DNA of 64,000 nucleotides, from NCBI RefSeq assembly GCF_036365825.1, contig NZ_CP142675.1, positions 2,240,501 through 2,304,500 of the forward strand, in the 5' to 3' direction. The DNA is from Qipengyuania sp. HL-TH1. Lineage in GTDB: Bacteria; Pseudomonadota; Alphaproteobacteria; Sphingomonadales; Sphingomonadaceae. The translations under genes and the position numbers were made by a program. Shown here piece by piece: positions 53,105 through 62,353 of the stretch. Under the pieces are notes generated by a model. The model searched no databases and was not told where the DNA came from. It worked only from the letters and a program-made list of their open reading frames with translations. Numbering within the stretch: position 1 is the first letter of the stretch; the number at the start of each line of letters is the position of its first letter.

Positions 53105-54189
53105 TGGCGAAGGCGGCAATCCTCGAGCAGGTCGGCGGCCTCACCATCGGTGAGGTCGAGCTGGCCGATCCCGCCCCGCACGAAGTGCTGATCGACACCA
53201 AGGCCTGTGGCCTGTGTCATTCGGACCTGCATTTCATCGACGGCGCCTATCCGCACCCGCTGCCGGCCATTCCGGGCCATGAGGCAGCGGGCGTGGTGCG
53301 CGCAGTCGGCAGCGAAGTGAAAACGGTCAAGCCGGGCGACCATGTGGTCTCCTGCCTGTCCGCCTTCTGCGGCCATTGCGAATTCTGCGTGACCGGGCGG
53401 ATGGCCTTGTGCCTCGGCGGAGATACCCGCCGGGCGCAGACCGCCGCGCCGCGCATCACGCGCAATGGCGGCGAGCCCGTTGCGCAAATGCTCAACCTGT
53501 CGGCGTTTGCCGAGCAGATGCTGATCCACGAACATGCCTGCGTCGCGATCGACAAGGACATGCCGCTCGACCGCGCGGCCATTATCGGCTGCGCGGTGAC
53601 CACCGGGGCGGGCGCGATCTTCAACGCCTGTTCGGTCGTGCCCGGCGAAACCGTCGCAGTCATCGGCTGCGGCGGCGTGGGGCTGGCGACGATCAATGCC
53701 GCCAAGATCGCGGGTGCGGGCAAGGTCATCGCGATCGACCCACTGGCGGAAAAGCGCCAGCTGGCCGAAGTGCTGGGCGCGACGCATACGGTCGACGCCA
53801 TGGCCGACGACGCGGTCGAACAGGTGATGAAGATCACCGGCGGCGGCGTGCATCACGCGATCGAGGCGGTCGGCCGGCAGGCATCCGCCGACCTCGCGGT
53901 CAAGGTGCTGCGCCGCGGCGGTACCGCGACGATCCTCGGCATGATGCCGCTCGACTGCAAGGTCGGGCTGGGCGCGATGGATCTGCTGTCGGGCAAGAAG
54001 CTGCAAGGCGCGATCATGGGGATGAACCACTTCCCCGTCGACCTGCCGCGGCTGGTCGATTTCTACATGCGCGGGCTGCTCGATCTCGACACGATCATCG
54101 CCGAACGCATCCCGCTCGAAAAGATCAACGAAGGCTTCGAGAAGATGAAACAGGGCACCTCGGCGCGCAGTGTGGTGGTGTTCGACTGA
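53104..54189 (+). CDS. zinc-dependent alcohol dehydrogenase
   Basis: A 361-aa medium-chain dehydrogenase. Catalytic zinc ligands are in KACGLCHSDLH and GHEAAGVV. The structural zinc is held by the four cysteines of CGHCEFCVTGRMALC, and NAD is bound at VIGCGGVGLATI. It is a class-III-like enzyme acting on an alcohol/aldehyde. Embedded between the ACAD11-like and kinase-like genes in one operon. Confidence 0.93.
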   Translation: MAKAAILEQVGGLTIGEVELADPAPHEVLIDTKACGLCHSDLHFIDGAYPHPLPAIPGHEAAGVVRAVGSEVKTVKPGDHVVSCLSAFCGHCEFCVTGRMALCLGGDTRRAQTAAPRITRNGGEPVAQMLNLSAFAEQMLIHEHACVAIDKDMPLDRAAIIGCAVTTGAGAIFNACSVVPGETVAVIGCGGVGLATINAAKIAGAGKVIAIDPLAEKRQLAEVLGATHTVDAMADDAVEQVMKITGGGVHHAIEAVGRQASADLAVKVLRRGGTATILGMMPLDCKVGLGAMDLLSGKKLQGAIMGMNHFPVDLPRLVDFYMRGLLDLDTIIAERIPLEKINEGFEKMKQGTSARSVVVFD

Positions 54190-55268
54190 TGGCCGAAAAC
54201 CAGCCCATCGATTTCGACAAGGAGATGGTCGGCACGGTCGCAGTGCCCGAGGCCGACCAGCTCGACCTCGCCGCACTGACCGCGTGGTTCGAGGAACATG
54301 TCGAAGGGTTCGCCGGCCCGATCAGCTACACCAAGTTCAAGGGCGGCCAGTCGAACCCGACCTATCGCATCGACACGCCGGACCGTAGCTACGTGCTGCG
54401 CCGCCAGCCCTTCGGCAAATTGCTGCCCAGCGCACATGCAGTCGACCGCGAATACAAGGCGATGCACGCGCTCGGCCCGACCGGCTTCCCCGTGCCCAAG
54501 ACCTATGGCCTGTGCGAGGATCCCGCGGTTATCGGTAGCAAGTTCTTCGTCATGGGTCTCGCCGACGGGCGGTCCTTGTGGAACGGGTCGCTGCCGAACA
54601 ACACGCCCGAGGAACGCCGCGCGATCTACAATGCGATGATCGACACCTTTGCCGATCTGCATCTGAAGGATCCCGAGGCGATCGGACTGGGCGATTACGG
54701 CAAGCCGACCGATTACTGCGCGCGGCAGATCAGCCGGTGGTCGAAACAGTACAAGCTGTCCGAGACCGAGCACATGCCGCAGATGGAACGGCTGATCGAA
54801 TGGCTCCCCCAGACGATCCCGCCGCAGCACGAATCCAGCGTGGTTCACGGCGATTACCGGCTCGACAACATGATCTTCCACAAGACCGAGAACCGCGTCA
54901 TCGCGGTGCTCGACTGGGAACTGTCGACGCTGGGCGATCCGATTGCCGACTTCAGCTATCTCATGCTCAACTGGCACAACCCGCATGACGGGCGCGCCGG
55001 GCTGGAGGGGCTCGACCTCGAGGCACTGGGCATTCCCACCAAGGATGAAGCGGTCGCACGCTACGTTGCGCGCACCGGCTATCCTGTGCCGCCGATGGAC
55101 TGGTACTTCGCCTACAACCTCTTCCGGCTGGCGGGGATCATGCAGGGCATCAAGAAGCGTGTGATCGATGGGACCGCCTCGAGCGCGCATGCCAAGTCGA
55201 TGTCCGAACGCGTCGCGCCGCTGGTCGAGCGTGCGTACCAGTTCGCGCAGGCTGCGGGGATGGACTAG
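54189..55268 (+). CDS. phosphotransferase of the ACAD10/11-LvaA type (hydroxyacyl-CoA kinase-like)
   Basis: A 359-aa aminoglycoside-phosphotransferase-fold kinase. ATP-lid start [15 protein letters not shown], catalytic loop [14 protein letters not shown] and metal-binding [18 protein letters not shown] are present. Relatives phosphorylate the hydroxyl of 4-hydroxyacyl-CoA so that a partner acyl-CoA dehydrogenase can eliminate phosphate. That partner is two genes upstream. ATG 54189 overlaps the ADH stop. Open frame 5' of it is antisense-like shadow. Confidence 0.9.
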   Translation: MAENQPIDFDKEMVGTVAVPEADQLDLAALTAWFEEHVEGFAGPISYTKFKGGQSNPTYRIDTPDRSYVLRRQPFGKLLPSAHAVDREYKAMHALGPTGFPVPKTYGLCEDPAVIGSKFFVMGLADGRSLWNGSLPNNTPEERRAIYNAMIDTFADLHLKDPEAIGLGDYGKPTDYCARQISRWSKQYKLSETEHMPQMERLIEWLPQTIPPQHESSVVHGDYRLDNMIFHKTENRVIAVLDWELSTLGDPIADFSYLMLNWHNPHDGRAGLEGLDLEALGIPTKDEAVARYVARTGYPVPPMDWYFAYNLFRLAGIMQGIKKRVIDGTASSAHAKSMSERVAPLVERAYQFAQAAGMD

Positions 55269-55317
55269 CGCGCCGACGCTGCTAACGAACGCTCCGGAAT
55301 TGCAAACGGAGACCAGC

Positions 55318-56142
55318 ATGAGCGCCGACCTCGAAAGCCGCATCGAAGCTGCGTGGGAAGACCGCGCCAATGTAACGCCGCAAAGCGCGGACGTGCGCAA
55401 GGCGGTCGAAGCGGCGCTGGACATGCTCGACAGCGGCAGCGGCCGCGTCGCCGAGCCTGACGGCAAGGGTGGCTGGACGGTCAACCAGTGGCTCAAGAAG
55501 GCGGTGCTGCTGAGCTTCCGGCTCAATGACAACCGCGTGATGGATGGCGGCAGCGCCGGCCATCCGGCCTTCGACAAGGTGCCGAGCAAGTTCGCCGGCT
55601 GGGACGATGCCGCTTTTCGCAAAGCCGGTTTCCGCGTGGTCCCCGGCGCGGTGGCGCGCGAAGGCGCCTATATCGCGCCCGGCTGCGTGCTGATGCCCAG
55701 CTTCGTGAATATCGGCGCCTATGTCGGCAAGGGCACGATGGTCGATACCTGGGCCAGCATCGGCAGCTGCGCGCAGATCGGTGAGAACTGCCATATTTCC
55801 GCAGGCGCCGGCATTGGCGGCGTGCTCGAACCGATGCAGGCCAACCCGACTATCATCGGCGACAATTGCTTCATCGGCGCGCGCAGCGAGATCGTCGAGG
55901 GCGTGATCGTCGGCGAAGGAAGCGTCGTGGCGATGGGGGTCTTCATCACCCAGTCGACCAAGATCGTCTACCGCGACACCGGCGAAGTTATCCGCGGCCA
56001 TATCCCGCCCTTTTCGGTGGTCGTGCCCGGTACCATGCCCGGCAAGGATGGCGGCCCCGGCCTCGCCTGCGCGGTGATCGTCAAGACGGTGGACGCGCAA
56101 ACCCGCGAAAAGACCGGCATCAACGAGCTGCTGCGCGACTGA
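55318..56142 (+). CDS. dapD: tetrahydrodipicolinate N-succinyltransferase
   Basis: Lysine/diaminopimelate synthesis. A 274-aa protein from ATG 55318 with GGAG upstream. The left-handed beta-helix repeats are clear ([49 protein letters not shown]). [11 protein letters not shown] is conserved. Confidence 0.97.
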   Translation: MSADLESRIEAAWEDRANVTPQSADVRKAVEAALDMLDSGSGRVAEPDGKGGWTVNQWLKKAVLLSFRLNDNRVMDGGSAGHPAFDKVPSKFAGWDDAAFRKAGFRVVPGAVAREGAYIAPGCVLMPSFVNIGAYVGKGTMVDTWASIGSCAQIGENCHISAGAGIGGVLEPMQANPTIIGDNCFIGARSEIVEGVIVGEGSVVAMGVFITQSTKIVYRDTGEVIRGHIPPFSVVVPGTMPGKDGGPGLACAVIVKTVDAQTREKTGINELLRD

Positions 56143-56148
56143 CAATAC

Positions 56149-56174
56149 GGAACATTCGCCGCGCAGAAACGTAA
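56149..56174 (+). promoter_or_regulatory. possible EcfG (general stress) promoter
   Basis: GGAAC (56149-56153), 17 bases, GTAA (56171-56174). The -35 box is perfect for the alphaproteobacterial EcfG consensus, but the -10 box differs from CGTT. It precedes a run of small stress-type genes by 50 bases. Confidence 0.35.
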
Positions 56175-56222
56175 ATCTCCCTGACACACGCGGGATCGCG
56201 TCCATCGAGGGAGTACAGTTTC

Positions 56223-56534
56223 ATGCACAAGCAAGGCGAAGAAATCCACGTCACCGACACCGAGGCAAGCGGTGGTTCCAAGGAAGGCGTCGTGCGCTGG
56301 GTGCTGGCTGGCGGCCTGCTGCTGGCGATCCTGTTGCTCTCGATCACCTGGATCGTGCCTGCGCTGAGCACGGGCGATGTCGAGGAGGAAGGCACGGTCA
56401 GCGGCCAGATTTCCTCCACGGAAGATGACGGCGACACCACCGACAGCATCATCACCGATCTGGGCGACGACCAGATCGCCACACCCGATGACCAGGCCAC
56501 CACCGAAGACGGCCTCGAAATCGTCGAGAATTGA
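56223..56534 (+). CDS. small single-pass membrane protein
   Basis: A 103-aa protein. A polar N-terminus precedes one membrane helix (WVLAGGLLLAILLLSITWIV), then an acidic, threonine-rich tail (EDDGDTTDSIITDLGDDQ). No family recognised. It opens a run of four short co-directional genes. Confidence 0.7.
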   Translation: MHKQGEEIHVTDTEASGGSKEGVVRWVLAGGLLLAILLLSITWIVPALSTGDVEEEGTVSGQISSTEDDGDTTDSIITDLGDDQIATPDDQATTEDGLEIVEN

Positions 56535-56556
56535 GCGCCGGCGAAAGAGAGGTCGC

Positions 56557-56784
56557 ATGAGCAATCCGAACAGCTTCCGGACCGACCAATATGTCGAATG
56601 GAACTGGGGTAACGGCAAGGGTAAGGGCCAGGTGAAGGAGCGTTTCGAACGCGAGGTCACCCGCACCCTGCAGGGGACCGAAGTCACGAAGGACGGCGAC
56701 GGGGACAACCCCGCCTATCTCATCAAACAGGAAGACGGCGACGAAGTGCTGAAACGCGGTTCCGAGCTGTCGGAGCAAGACTGA
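56557..56784 (+). CDS. DUF2945 / HVA1 TUDOR-like domain protein
   Basis: A 75-aa protein from ATG 56557 (GAGAGG upstream). VEWNWGNGKGKGQVKERF ... PAYLIKQEDGDEVLKRGSEL matches the DUF2945 (hypervirulence-associated, TUDOR-like) pattern. Function unknown. The stop overlaps the next start. Confidence 0.85.
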   Translation: MSNPNSFRTDQYVEWNWGNGKGKGQVKERFEREVTRTLQGTEVTKDGDGDNPAYLIKQEDGDEVLKRGSELSEQD

Positions 56785-56978
56785 TGCCTGCACAATCTAA
56801 AGCCCAACAACGTGCCGCCGGAGCCGCGCTTTCCGCCAAGCGCGGTGACACCAAGGTCGGCGACCTCAGGGGCGCATCGAAGGACATGTACGATTCCATG
56901 ACCGAAGAGGAACTGGAGGATTACGCCTCGACCGATCTCGACGGCCTGCCCGAGCATGTCGACGACGACGACGATTGA
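56784..56978 (+). CDS. DUF3008 family protein
   Basis: A 64-aa hydrophilic protein. The N-terminal MPAQSKAQQRAAGAALSAKRG and the SKDMYDSMTEEELEDYAST segment are typical of DUF3008. The C-terminus is a run of Asp. Coupled to the genes on both sides by overlap. Confidence 0.87.
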   Translation: MPAQSKAQQRAAGAALSAKRGDTKVGDLRGASKDMYDSMTEEELEDYASTDLDGLPEHVDDDDD

Positions 56979-57402
56979 GCCTGCGGGCTTTGCGCATTTC
57001 CTGACCGCGCAGGACGGCGGGGTTTACGAGCGGGCGCTCGATGAAATCCGTGCCGGGGCGAAGACCAGCCACTGGATGTGGTTCGTCTTCCCGCAGATTG
57101 CCGGGCTCGGCAAAAGCGCCGCCGCGCACAAGTTCGCGCTTGCCGACCGCCACGCAGCACGCGCCTATTGCCGCCACGAGGAGCTGGGTCCGCGGCTGTT
57201 CGAAGCGACCGAAGCAATGCTCGACTGGGCCGGCACGATGGACGCCAGGGATATCCTCGGCGCAGTCGATGCGATGAAGTTCCGCAGTTCGATGACGCTG
57301 TTCGAAGCGGCCTGCGACGACGAGGATAGGCAGGTCTTTGCGCACGCGCTCGACCAGTTCTTCGGCGGCGAGCGCGATCCACTGACGCTGGAGAAATTGT
57401 AA
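56956..57402 (+). CDS. DUF1810 family protein
   Basis: A 148-aa protein with the DUF1810 landmarks SHWMWFVFPQIAGLG, DRHAARAYCRHEELGPRL and MKFRSSMTLFE. Function unknown. It starts inside the DUF3008 gene and ends the small-gene run. Confidence 0.9.
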   Translation: MSTTTTIEPAGFAHFLTAQDGGVYERALDEIRAGAKTSHWMWFVFPQIAGLGKSAAAHKFALADRHAARAYCRHEELGPRLFEATEAMLDWAGTMDARDILGAVDAMKFRSSMTLFEAACDDEDRQVFAHALDQFFGGERDPLTLEKL

Positions 57403-57421
57403 ACCGCGCGCTGGCGGGGGC

Positions 57422-58696
57422 CTATTCTGCCCCGTCGCGCGGCTCGCCCGCCGGATATTCATACGGCGGCAGGTCCGCCGCACTCGCCGCATAGGCTTCC
57501 GCCGCGCGCATGACGCGCATCATATTGCGCGAGGCGATCTTTTCGAGTTCGTCCTGCGTATAGCCGCGCCGCGCGAGTTCGACGAACAGCGCCGGATAAC
57601 CGGTAACATCTTCCATCCCGATCGGGCCGGTGGGCATGCCATCATAGTCCCCGCCGATGCCGATATGGTCGATCCCCGCCACCGCGCGGATATGGTCGAT
57701 ATGGTCGGCCATGTCCGAAATGGTCGAAACCGGCGCGCGGTTCTGCGCGTCCCATTTGGCCAGCTGCGCTTCGACCGTGTCGGGCAGGCCAGGATAAAGC
57801 GCCTTCAGCCGCGCTTCTTCACCAGCGCGATCGGCCGCATGGGTGCGCAGTTCCTCGGTCAGATACCACGGCAGCGCCACCACCATCACGATCCCGCCAT
57901 TCTCGGGTAGGCGGGCAAGCACCCCGTCGGGCACATTGCGCGCGTGACCGTTGATCGCGCGCGCACCCGAATGGCTGAAAATCACCGGGGCCTGCGCAGC
58001 GTCGAGCGCATCGGTCATTGCCGCATCGCTCACATGGCTCAGATCGACCAGCATGCCGATGCGGTTCATTTCGCGCACCACATCCATGCCGAAGGCGTTG
58101 AGCCCATCATGTTGCGGCGCATCGGTCGCGCTGTCGGCCCAGCCCAGCGTCTTGCCATGCGTCAGCGTCATGTAGCGCGCGCCCATGTCGTACATCTGGC
58201 GCAGGACCGCGAGGCTCGAACCGATCGAATGGCCGCCTTCCATGCCGAGCAGCGAGGCAATCCGCCCCGCCGCCATCGCTTCCTCGACATCATCGGCGGT
58301 CAGCGCGAGTTGCAGCGCATCGGGATAACGCGCAATCAGCCGCTTGGTCACGTCGATCTGCTCGACGGTGGCCTGCACCGCTTCGGCTTCGGGCAGGTTG
58401 GCGCTGACATAGACCGACCACCACTGCGCCCCGACCTCGCCCACGCGCAGCCGCGCGAGGTCCGAATGCATCGCCTCGCGCCCATCACGCGCGGTATCGA
58501 GCGTATCGCGGAAATCGAAGCTATTGATCACGTTGCCCAGCCGCGAACGCAGCTGGATGGGTACGTCGTTGTGCCCGTCCCAGACCGGTGCCGCTTCGAG
58601 CGCGGCAGCGGCGGTGCGTTCGGCCTTGTCCTGCGCCAGCGCCGGGGTTCCGAAGGAGAGAGCGGCGGCGGCGGAAGCGAGCAGGAAATGGCGCAT
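57422..58696 (-). CDS. membrane dipeptidase, M19 family
   Basis: A 424-aa exported zinc dipeptidase. Signal peptide MRHFLLASAAAALSFGTPALAQ. Zinc ligands and active-site motifs are WDGHNDVP, GMEGGHSIG, DLSHVSD, FSHSGARA and HIGIGGDYDG. Acts in the periplasm or at the membrane on dipeptides. Confidence 0.95.
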   Translation of the reverse strand: MRHFLLASAAAALSFGTPALAQDKAERTAAAALEAAPVWDGHNDVPIQLRSRLGNVINSFDFRDTLDTARDGREAMHSDLARLRVGEVGAQWWSVYVSANLPEAEAVQATVEQIDVTKRLIARYPDALQLALTADDVEEAMAAGRIASLLGMEGGHSIGSSLAVLRQMYDMGARYMTLTHGKTLGWADSATDAPQHDGLNAFGMDVVREMNRIGMLVDLSHVSDAAMTDALDAAQAPVIFSHSGARAINGHARNVPDGVLARLPENGGIVMVVALPWYLTEELRTHAADRAGEEARLKALYPGLPDTVEAQLAKWDAQNRAPVSTISDMADHIDHIRAVAGIDHIGIGGDYDGMPTGPIGMEDVTGYPALFVELARRGYTQDELEKIASRNMMRVMRAAEAYAASAADLPPYEYPAGEPRDGAE

Positions 58697-58764
58697 GAAC
58701 AGGAACCCCTTGATGTAGTATGCCCCGTCCTAGCAAAGAGGCGCGGCAAGGAAAGGCCCCAATC

Positions 58765-59055
58765 ATGACCATCACCGCCCGCTGGAACGGCGAAACGCTG
58801 GCCCGCAGCGACGACACGCTCGTCGTCGAAGGCAATCACTATTTCCCCGCGGGCGATGTCATGCGCGGCGTGCTCGTGCCGAGCGAGACCACCAGCCATT
58901 GCGGATGGAAGGGCACGGCGAACTATTATTCGATCAATGCGGGCGACGCGATCAATACCGACGCGGCCTTCTACTATCCCGAACCGCTGGAAGCCGCCGC
59001 CGCGATCAGGGACCGGATCGCCTTCTGGAAGGGCGTCGAGGTGATGGACCTGTGA
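58765..59055 (+). CDS. DUF427 family protein
   Basis: A 96-aa protein from ATG 58765. The family opening is ARWNGETLARSDDTLVVEGNHYFP, followed by CGWKGTANYYSI and AAFYYPEPLEAA. Small beta-rich fold, function unknown. An in-frame upstream start at 58720 adds 15 unlikely residues. Confidence 0.9.
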   Translation: MTITARWNGETLARSDDTLVVEGNHYFPAGDVMRGVLVPSETTSHCGWKGTANYYSINAGDAINTDAAFYYPEPLEAAAAIRDRIAFWKGVEVMDL

Positions 59056-59089
59056 CCATCCCTCGGGCGATTGCCGGAGGTCCGCGCGC

Positions 59090-59488
59090 GTGATCCGGCA
59101 CACTCTGCGCTGGCTGCTCGCGGCCTTCTATGCCTTCGCCGGATATGTGCACCTCGCCAACCCGGCCCCGTTCCTGTCGATCATGCCGACATGGGTGCCG
59201 GCGCCCGAGGCGGTGGTGTTATGGACCGGGATCGCCGAATTGCTCGGGGCGGCGGCGCTGGCGCAATGGGCCAGCCTGCCGCTACGCCGCGCGGGCGCCA
59301 TCGGCCTCGCGCTTTACGCAGTGTGCGTGTTTCCTGCGAACATCCATCACTTCGCGCTCGATCTGGCGCGCCCGGGTGGGGGGCTCGGGCTCGGCTATCA
59401 TGGGCCGAGAATGATCGCGCAGCCGCTGGTCGTGTGGCTGGCGTTGTGGACCGGCGGCGTAACGGACTGGCCGCTGCGCCGCCGGTAA
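59090..59488 (+). CDS. DoxX-like membrane protein
   Basis: A 132-aa four-helix membrane protein with GTG start 59090. LLAAFYAFAGYVHLANP, WTGIAELLGAAALAQW and FPANIHHFALD are in the pattern of DoxX-like proteins. Function unknown. Confidence 0.8.
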   Translation: MIRHTLRWLLAAFYAFAGYVHLANPAPFLSIMPTWVPAPEAVVLWTGIAELLGAAALAQWASLPLRRAGAIGLALYAVCVFPANIHHFALDLARPGGGLGLGYHGPRMIAQPLVVWLALWTGGVTDWPLRRR

Positions 59489-59492
59489 CACC

Positions 59493-59744
59493 TTAGCTCA
59501 TGTGCTTCGAGACGGCGCCCGTCATCTTGAACATGGAGATCTGTTCCTTGCCGATCACCGCGCCGAGCTTGTCGTCGGGGTTGATCATGCGCCGATCCTT
59601 GGAATCCTGCAGGTCGTTCGCCTTGATGTGATCCCACACCTTGGAGGTGACCTGGGCGCGGGTCATCGGACCCTTGCCAACCACGGTTTCCAGTTCCGGC
59701 GAAAGATTCACCGGCTTCTGCAGTGCGTTGTTCTTGCCAGCCAT
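59493..59744 (-). CDS. SWIB/MDM2 domain protein
   Basis: An 83-aa protein made of a single SWIB domain (LSPELETVVGKGPMTRAQVTSKVWDHIKANDLQD, then RRMINPDDKLGAVIG). Such stand-alone SWIB proteins occur in chlamydiae and several alphaproteobacteria. A role in DNA topology is suggested for some. No neighbours point to a function here. Confidence 0.92.
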   Translation of the reverse strand: MAGKNNALQKPVNLSPELETVVGKGPMTRAQVTSKVWDHIKANDLQDSKDRRMINPDDKLGAVIGKEQISMFKMTGAVSKHMS

Positions 59745-59769
59745 GACAGTTCCTTTCCTTGGCTATGCT

Positions 59770-60354
59770 TCAATCGACGTCGCCAAGATCCTCGACATCC
59801 AGTTCCTCGACCTCATGGCCTTCGAACCGGGCTGTCAGGACCGCGGCGGCGGTTACATGCCCGTCAAGATTACGGACGAGTTCTTCGAGCGTCGCCCCCG
59901 GCATCAGCGTGAGCGGGAGGTCGACTGCAAAAAGCTGAAAGATATAGCGATGCTCTTCGCCCAGCGGCGGATCGGGCAGCAGCCATTCCGAATTGCCGTG
60001 GGAATTCTTGCCGGTGCGCGGCGGGGTTTCGCCTTCCATCAGCTTGCCCTTCTGCGGCGGCAGGCCCCAGACGGTCCAGTGGATGTGCCCCTTGTCGGCA
60101 TCCTCGACGACCAGCACCAGCTCGTGCGCGCCCGGCGGCGGCGCGGTCCATTCGAGCGGCGGCGCGACGGCATCTTCCTCGACCGCAGTAAAGGAAGGAT
60201 CGAGTTCGCCCTCGTGACGGAATGCTGCACTGGTCAGGGTAAAGCCGCCCCGACCGAGCACGCGCTCGTCGGCAACCTTCTCCAGCGTGAGCGTATGCCC
60301 GATGGCACCTCCGCCAACCGCATTCTGAACCCAGGGCGCAACGCCGCTAGCCAT
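59770..60354 (-). CDS. YbhB/YbcL family PEBP-like protein
   Basis: A 194-aa phosphatidylethanolamine-binding-like protein. Ligand-site motifs are APPLEWTAPPPGAHELVLVVEDAD, HIHWTVWGLP and NSHGNSEWLLPDPP. No signal peptide. Role unknown. Confidence 0.9.
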   Translation of the reverse strand: MASGVAPWVQNAVGGGAIGHTLTLEKVADERVLGRGGFTLTSAAFRHEGELDPSFTAVEEDAVAPPLEWTAPPPGAHELVLVVEDADKGHIHWTVWGLPPQKGKLMEGETPPRTGKNSHGNSEWLLPDPPLGEEHRYIFQLFAVDLPLTLMPGATLEELVRNLDGHVTAAAVLTARFEGHEVEELDVEDLGDVD

Positions 60355-60575
60355 GAAAACTCCTGTATTTGCGCCACTGCGGCGTATTCCGGTCGACCTT
60401 TAAGGCATAGCTGCGGGCGACAAACCATCCCGCGATCCGAAATTTGCACCGTTTTTGAGGGAAACCGGGGCTTGCCAGAGACCATTCGCGCCCTTGCCCG
60501 CCCCCGATTTAGCCGTCATTGATCGTGACCGATGCCTTCGGGGGGACCGAGGGACGGGATCAGGAGAGGAAGCGC

Positions 60576-62018
60576 ATGGGTCTGGGTCGCACCATTTTCA
60601 CTGCAACACTGGCATTCTCGCTCGCCGCATGCGGCGGTGGAGGAAGCTCGAGCGGAGGCGGCAGCGGCTCCGGAGGCGGCGCGGTCGGCGGCGGTGGTGG
60701 CGGTGGTGGCGGTTCCTCCGACAATTGCACGCTCGCCAGCCGGCAGGACTGGACGCTGGGGCAGATGGAGGAATGGTATCTGTTCCCCGACCTGCTCGAC
60801 CGGACCGTGAACGCGGGAAATTTCAGTTCGGTCCAGGGTTATATCGATGCGCTGGTCGCGCCTGCCCGGGCGCAGGACCGCGACCGCTACTTCACCTACA
60901 TCACCTCGATCGCCGAAGAGAACGCGCTGATCAGCAGCGGATCCAACGCCGGTTTCGGGGTGCGCCTGGGCTATGATACCGCCGCCCGCCGGGTGTTCGT
61001 GGTCGAGGCTTTCGAAAATGCCCCCGCCTTCGCGCAAGGCATCGACCGCGGCAGCGAAATCATCGCCATCGGCGGACAGAGTGTCGCCGCGCTCATGGCC
61101 GACGGCGGTGCGCAGGCGGTGGTCAATGCGCTCGGCCCAAGCGATCCGGGGGTGACCCGCCAATTGCGTATCCGCCAGCCCGCTGGCGGCGAGGTTACGG
61201 TCGGCGTGACCAAGACCGAATATGCACTCGACCCGATCTCGGATCGCTATGGTGCGAAGATCCTCGACAATGGCGGGACCAAGGTCGGCTATATCAATCT
61301 GCGCACCTTCATCATCGATGATGCCAAGGCCCAATTGCGCGATGCCTTCGCCGTCTTCCGTGCCGAAGGCGTGACGCAGATCATCCTCGACTTCCGCTAC
61401 AATGGCGGCGGGCTGGTATCGGTCGCGGAACTGCTTGGCGACCTGCTCGCGGCGGACCGGACCGGACAGGTTTTCAGCAAGACGACCTTTCGCGATTCCA
61501 AAAGCGACTTCAACGAAATCGCCCGCTTCGCCGCCGCACCTCAGGCTATTGCAGCAACCAGGATCGCGGTGATCGGCACCGGGGGGACCGCGTCTGCCAG
61601 CGAGTTGGTGGCCAATGCCTTCATCCCCATCCTGGGCAACAACATCGCGCTGATCGGCACCGATACCTATGGCAAGCCGGTTGGGCAGATCGCCCGCGAC
61701 CGGTCGGCCTGCGACGACCGGCTGCGCGTGGTCGCCTTCCGCTCGGTCAATGCCGATGACGGGGGCGATTACTATTCGGGCCTCGCCAGCGTGATGCCGC
61801 AAACCTGCCGCGCGAACGACGATATCCTCACCCCGTTGGGCGACCCGGGCGAAGCCTCGATCGCCACCGCGCTCGATTTCCTCGCCGGACGCAGTTGCAC
61901 CGCGATCGGCGCGGCGGCGGAAGGTCTCGCCGAAAGCCGGGCATTGCCCGCCAAGCGCGAACTGGTCATGCCGCAGGCGCCCTCGCCCGCGCAGATCGAA
62001 ATCCCGGGCCTGCAATGA
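60576..62018 (+). CDS. S41-family C-terminal processing protease, lipoprotein
   Basis: A 480-aa protein from ATG 60576 (AGGAGAGGAAG upstream). Lipoprotein signal with lipobox SLAACG, then a long Gly/Ser linker. A PDZ-like domain (VVEAFENAPAFAQGIDRGSEIIAIGGQSV) follows. The S41 protease domain carries the Ser in GTASASELVANAF and the Lys in GTDTYGKPVG. Anchored in a membrane, facing the periplasm. Substrate unknown. The stop overlaps the DUF962 start. Confidence 0.92.
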   Translation: MGLGRTIFTATLAFSLAACGGGGSSSGGGSGSGGGAVGGGGGGGGGSSDNCTLASRQDWTLGQMEEWYLFPDLLDRTVNAGNFSSVQGYIDALVAPARAQDRDRYFTYITSIAEENALISSGSNAGFGVRLGYDTAARRVFVVEAFENAPAFAQGIDRGSEIIAIGGQSVAALMADGGAQAVVNALGPSDPGVTRQLRIRQPAGGEVTVGVTKTEYALDPISDRYGAKILDNGGTKVGYINLRTFIIDDAKAQLRDAFAVFRAEGVTQIILDFRYNGGGLVSVAELLGDLLAADRTGQVFSKTTFRDSKSDFNEIARFAAAPQAIAATRIAVIGTGGTASASELVANAFIPILGNNIALIGTDTYGKPVGQIARDRSACDDRLRVVAFRSVNADDGGDYYSGLASVMPQTCRANDDILTPLGDPGEASIATALDFLAGRSCTAIGAAAEGLAESRALPAKRELVMPQAPSPAQIEIPGLQ

Positions 62019-62353
62019 CCGAGCGGCACTACACCACCTTCGCTGCCTTCTGGCCGTTCTACCTGCGCGAACATGCGCGCCCCGGAACCCGCGCACTGCA
62101 TTACATCGGCACCTCGCTGGTCGTCGCGCTGGGCGTGGCAGCGCTGGCGACGGGCAAGTGGCTGCTATTGCTCGGCATGCCGCTGGCCGGGTACTTCTTC
62201 GCCTGGATCGCGCATTTCGGGCATGAGAAGAACCGCCCGGCGACCTTCTCCTATCCGCTGTGGAGCCTGCGCGCCGATTTCCGCATGTGGTGGATGTGGC
62301 TGACCGGCAGGCTCGGCCCCGAACTCGAGAACGCAGGCGTCACCAAGCGCTAG
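62015..62353 (+). CDS. DUF962 / Mpo1-like membrane protein
   Basis: A 112-aa protein from ATG 62015. FWPFYLREHARPGTRALHYIGT and the FFAWIAHFGHEKNRPATFSYPLWSL motif are typical of DUF962 proteins, which in yeast Mpo1 are iron-dependent dioxygenases of 2-hydroxy fatty acids. The His residues of that motif are kept. Bacterial function is inference. Confidence 0.9.
   Translation: MTERHYTTFAAFWPFYLREHARPGTRALHYIGTSLVVALGVAALATGKWLLLLGMPLAGYFFAWIAHFGHEKNRPATFSYPLWSLRADFRMWWMWLTGRLGPELENAGVTKR

Noticed and set aside
53376..54188. In-frame 5' extension of the phosphotransferase through the alcohol dehydrogenase gene
   Set aside because: The ADH frame holds all catalytic motifs. The extension is arginine-rich nonsense, and the phosphotransferase has its own ATG at 54189 overlapping the ADH stop.
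59641..60522. 293-codon plus-strand frame
   Set aside because: It is the antisense shadow of the YbhB-like gene at 59770-60354.
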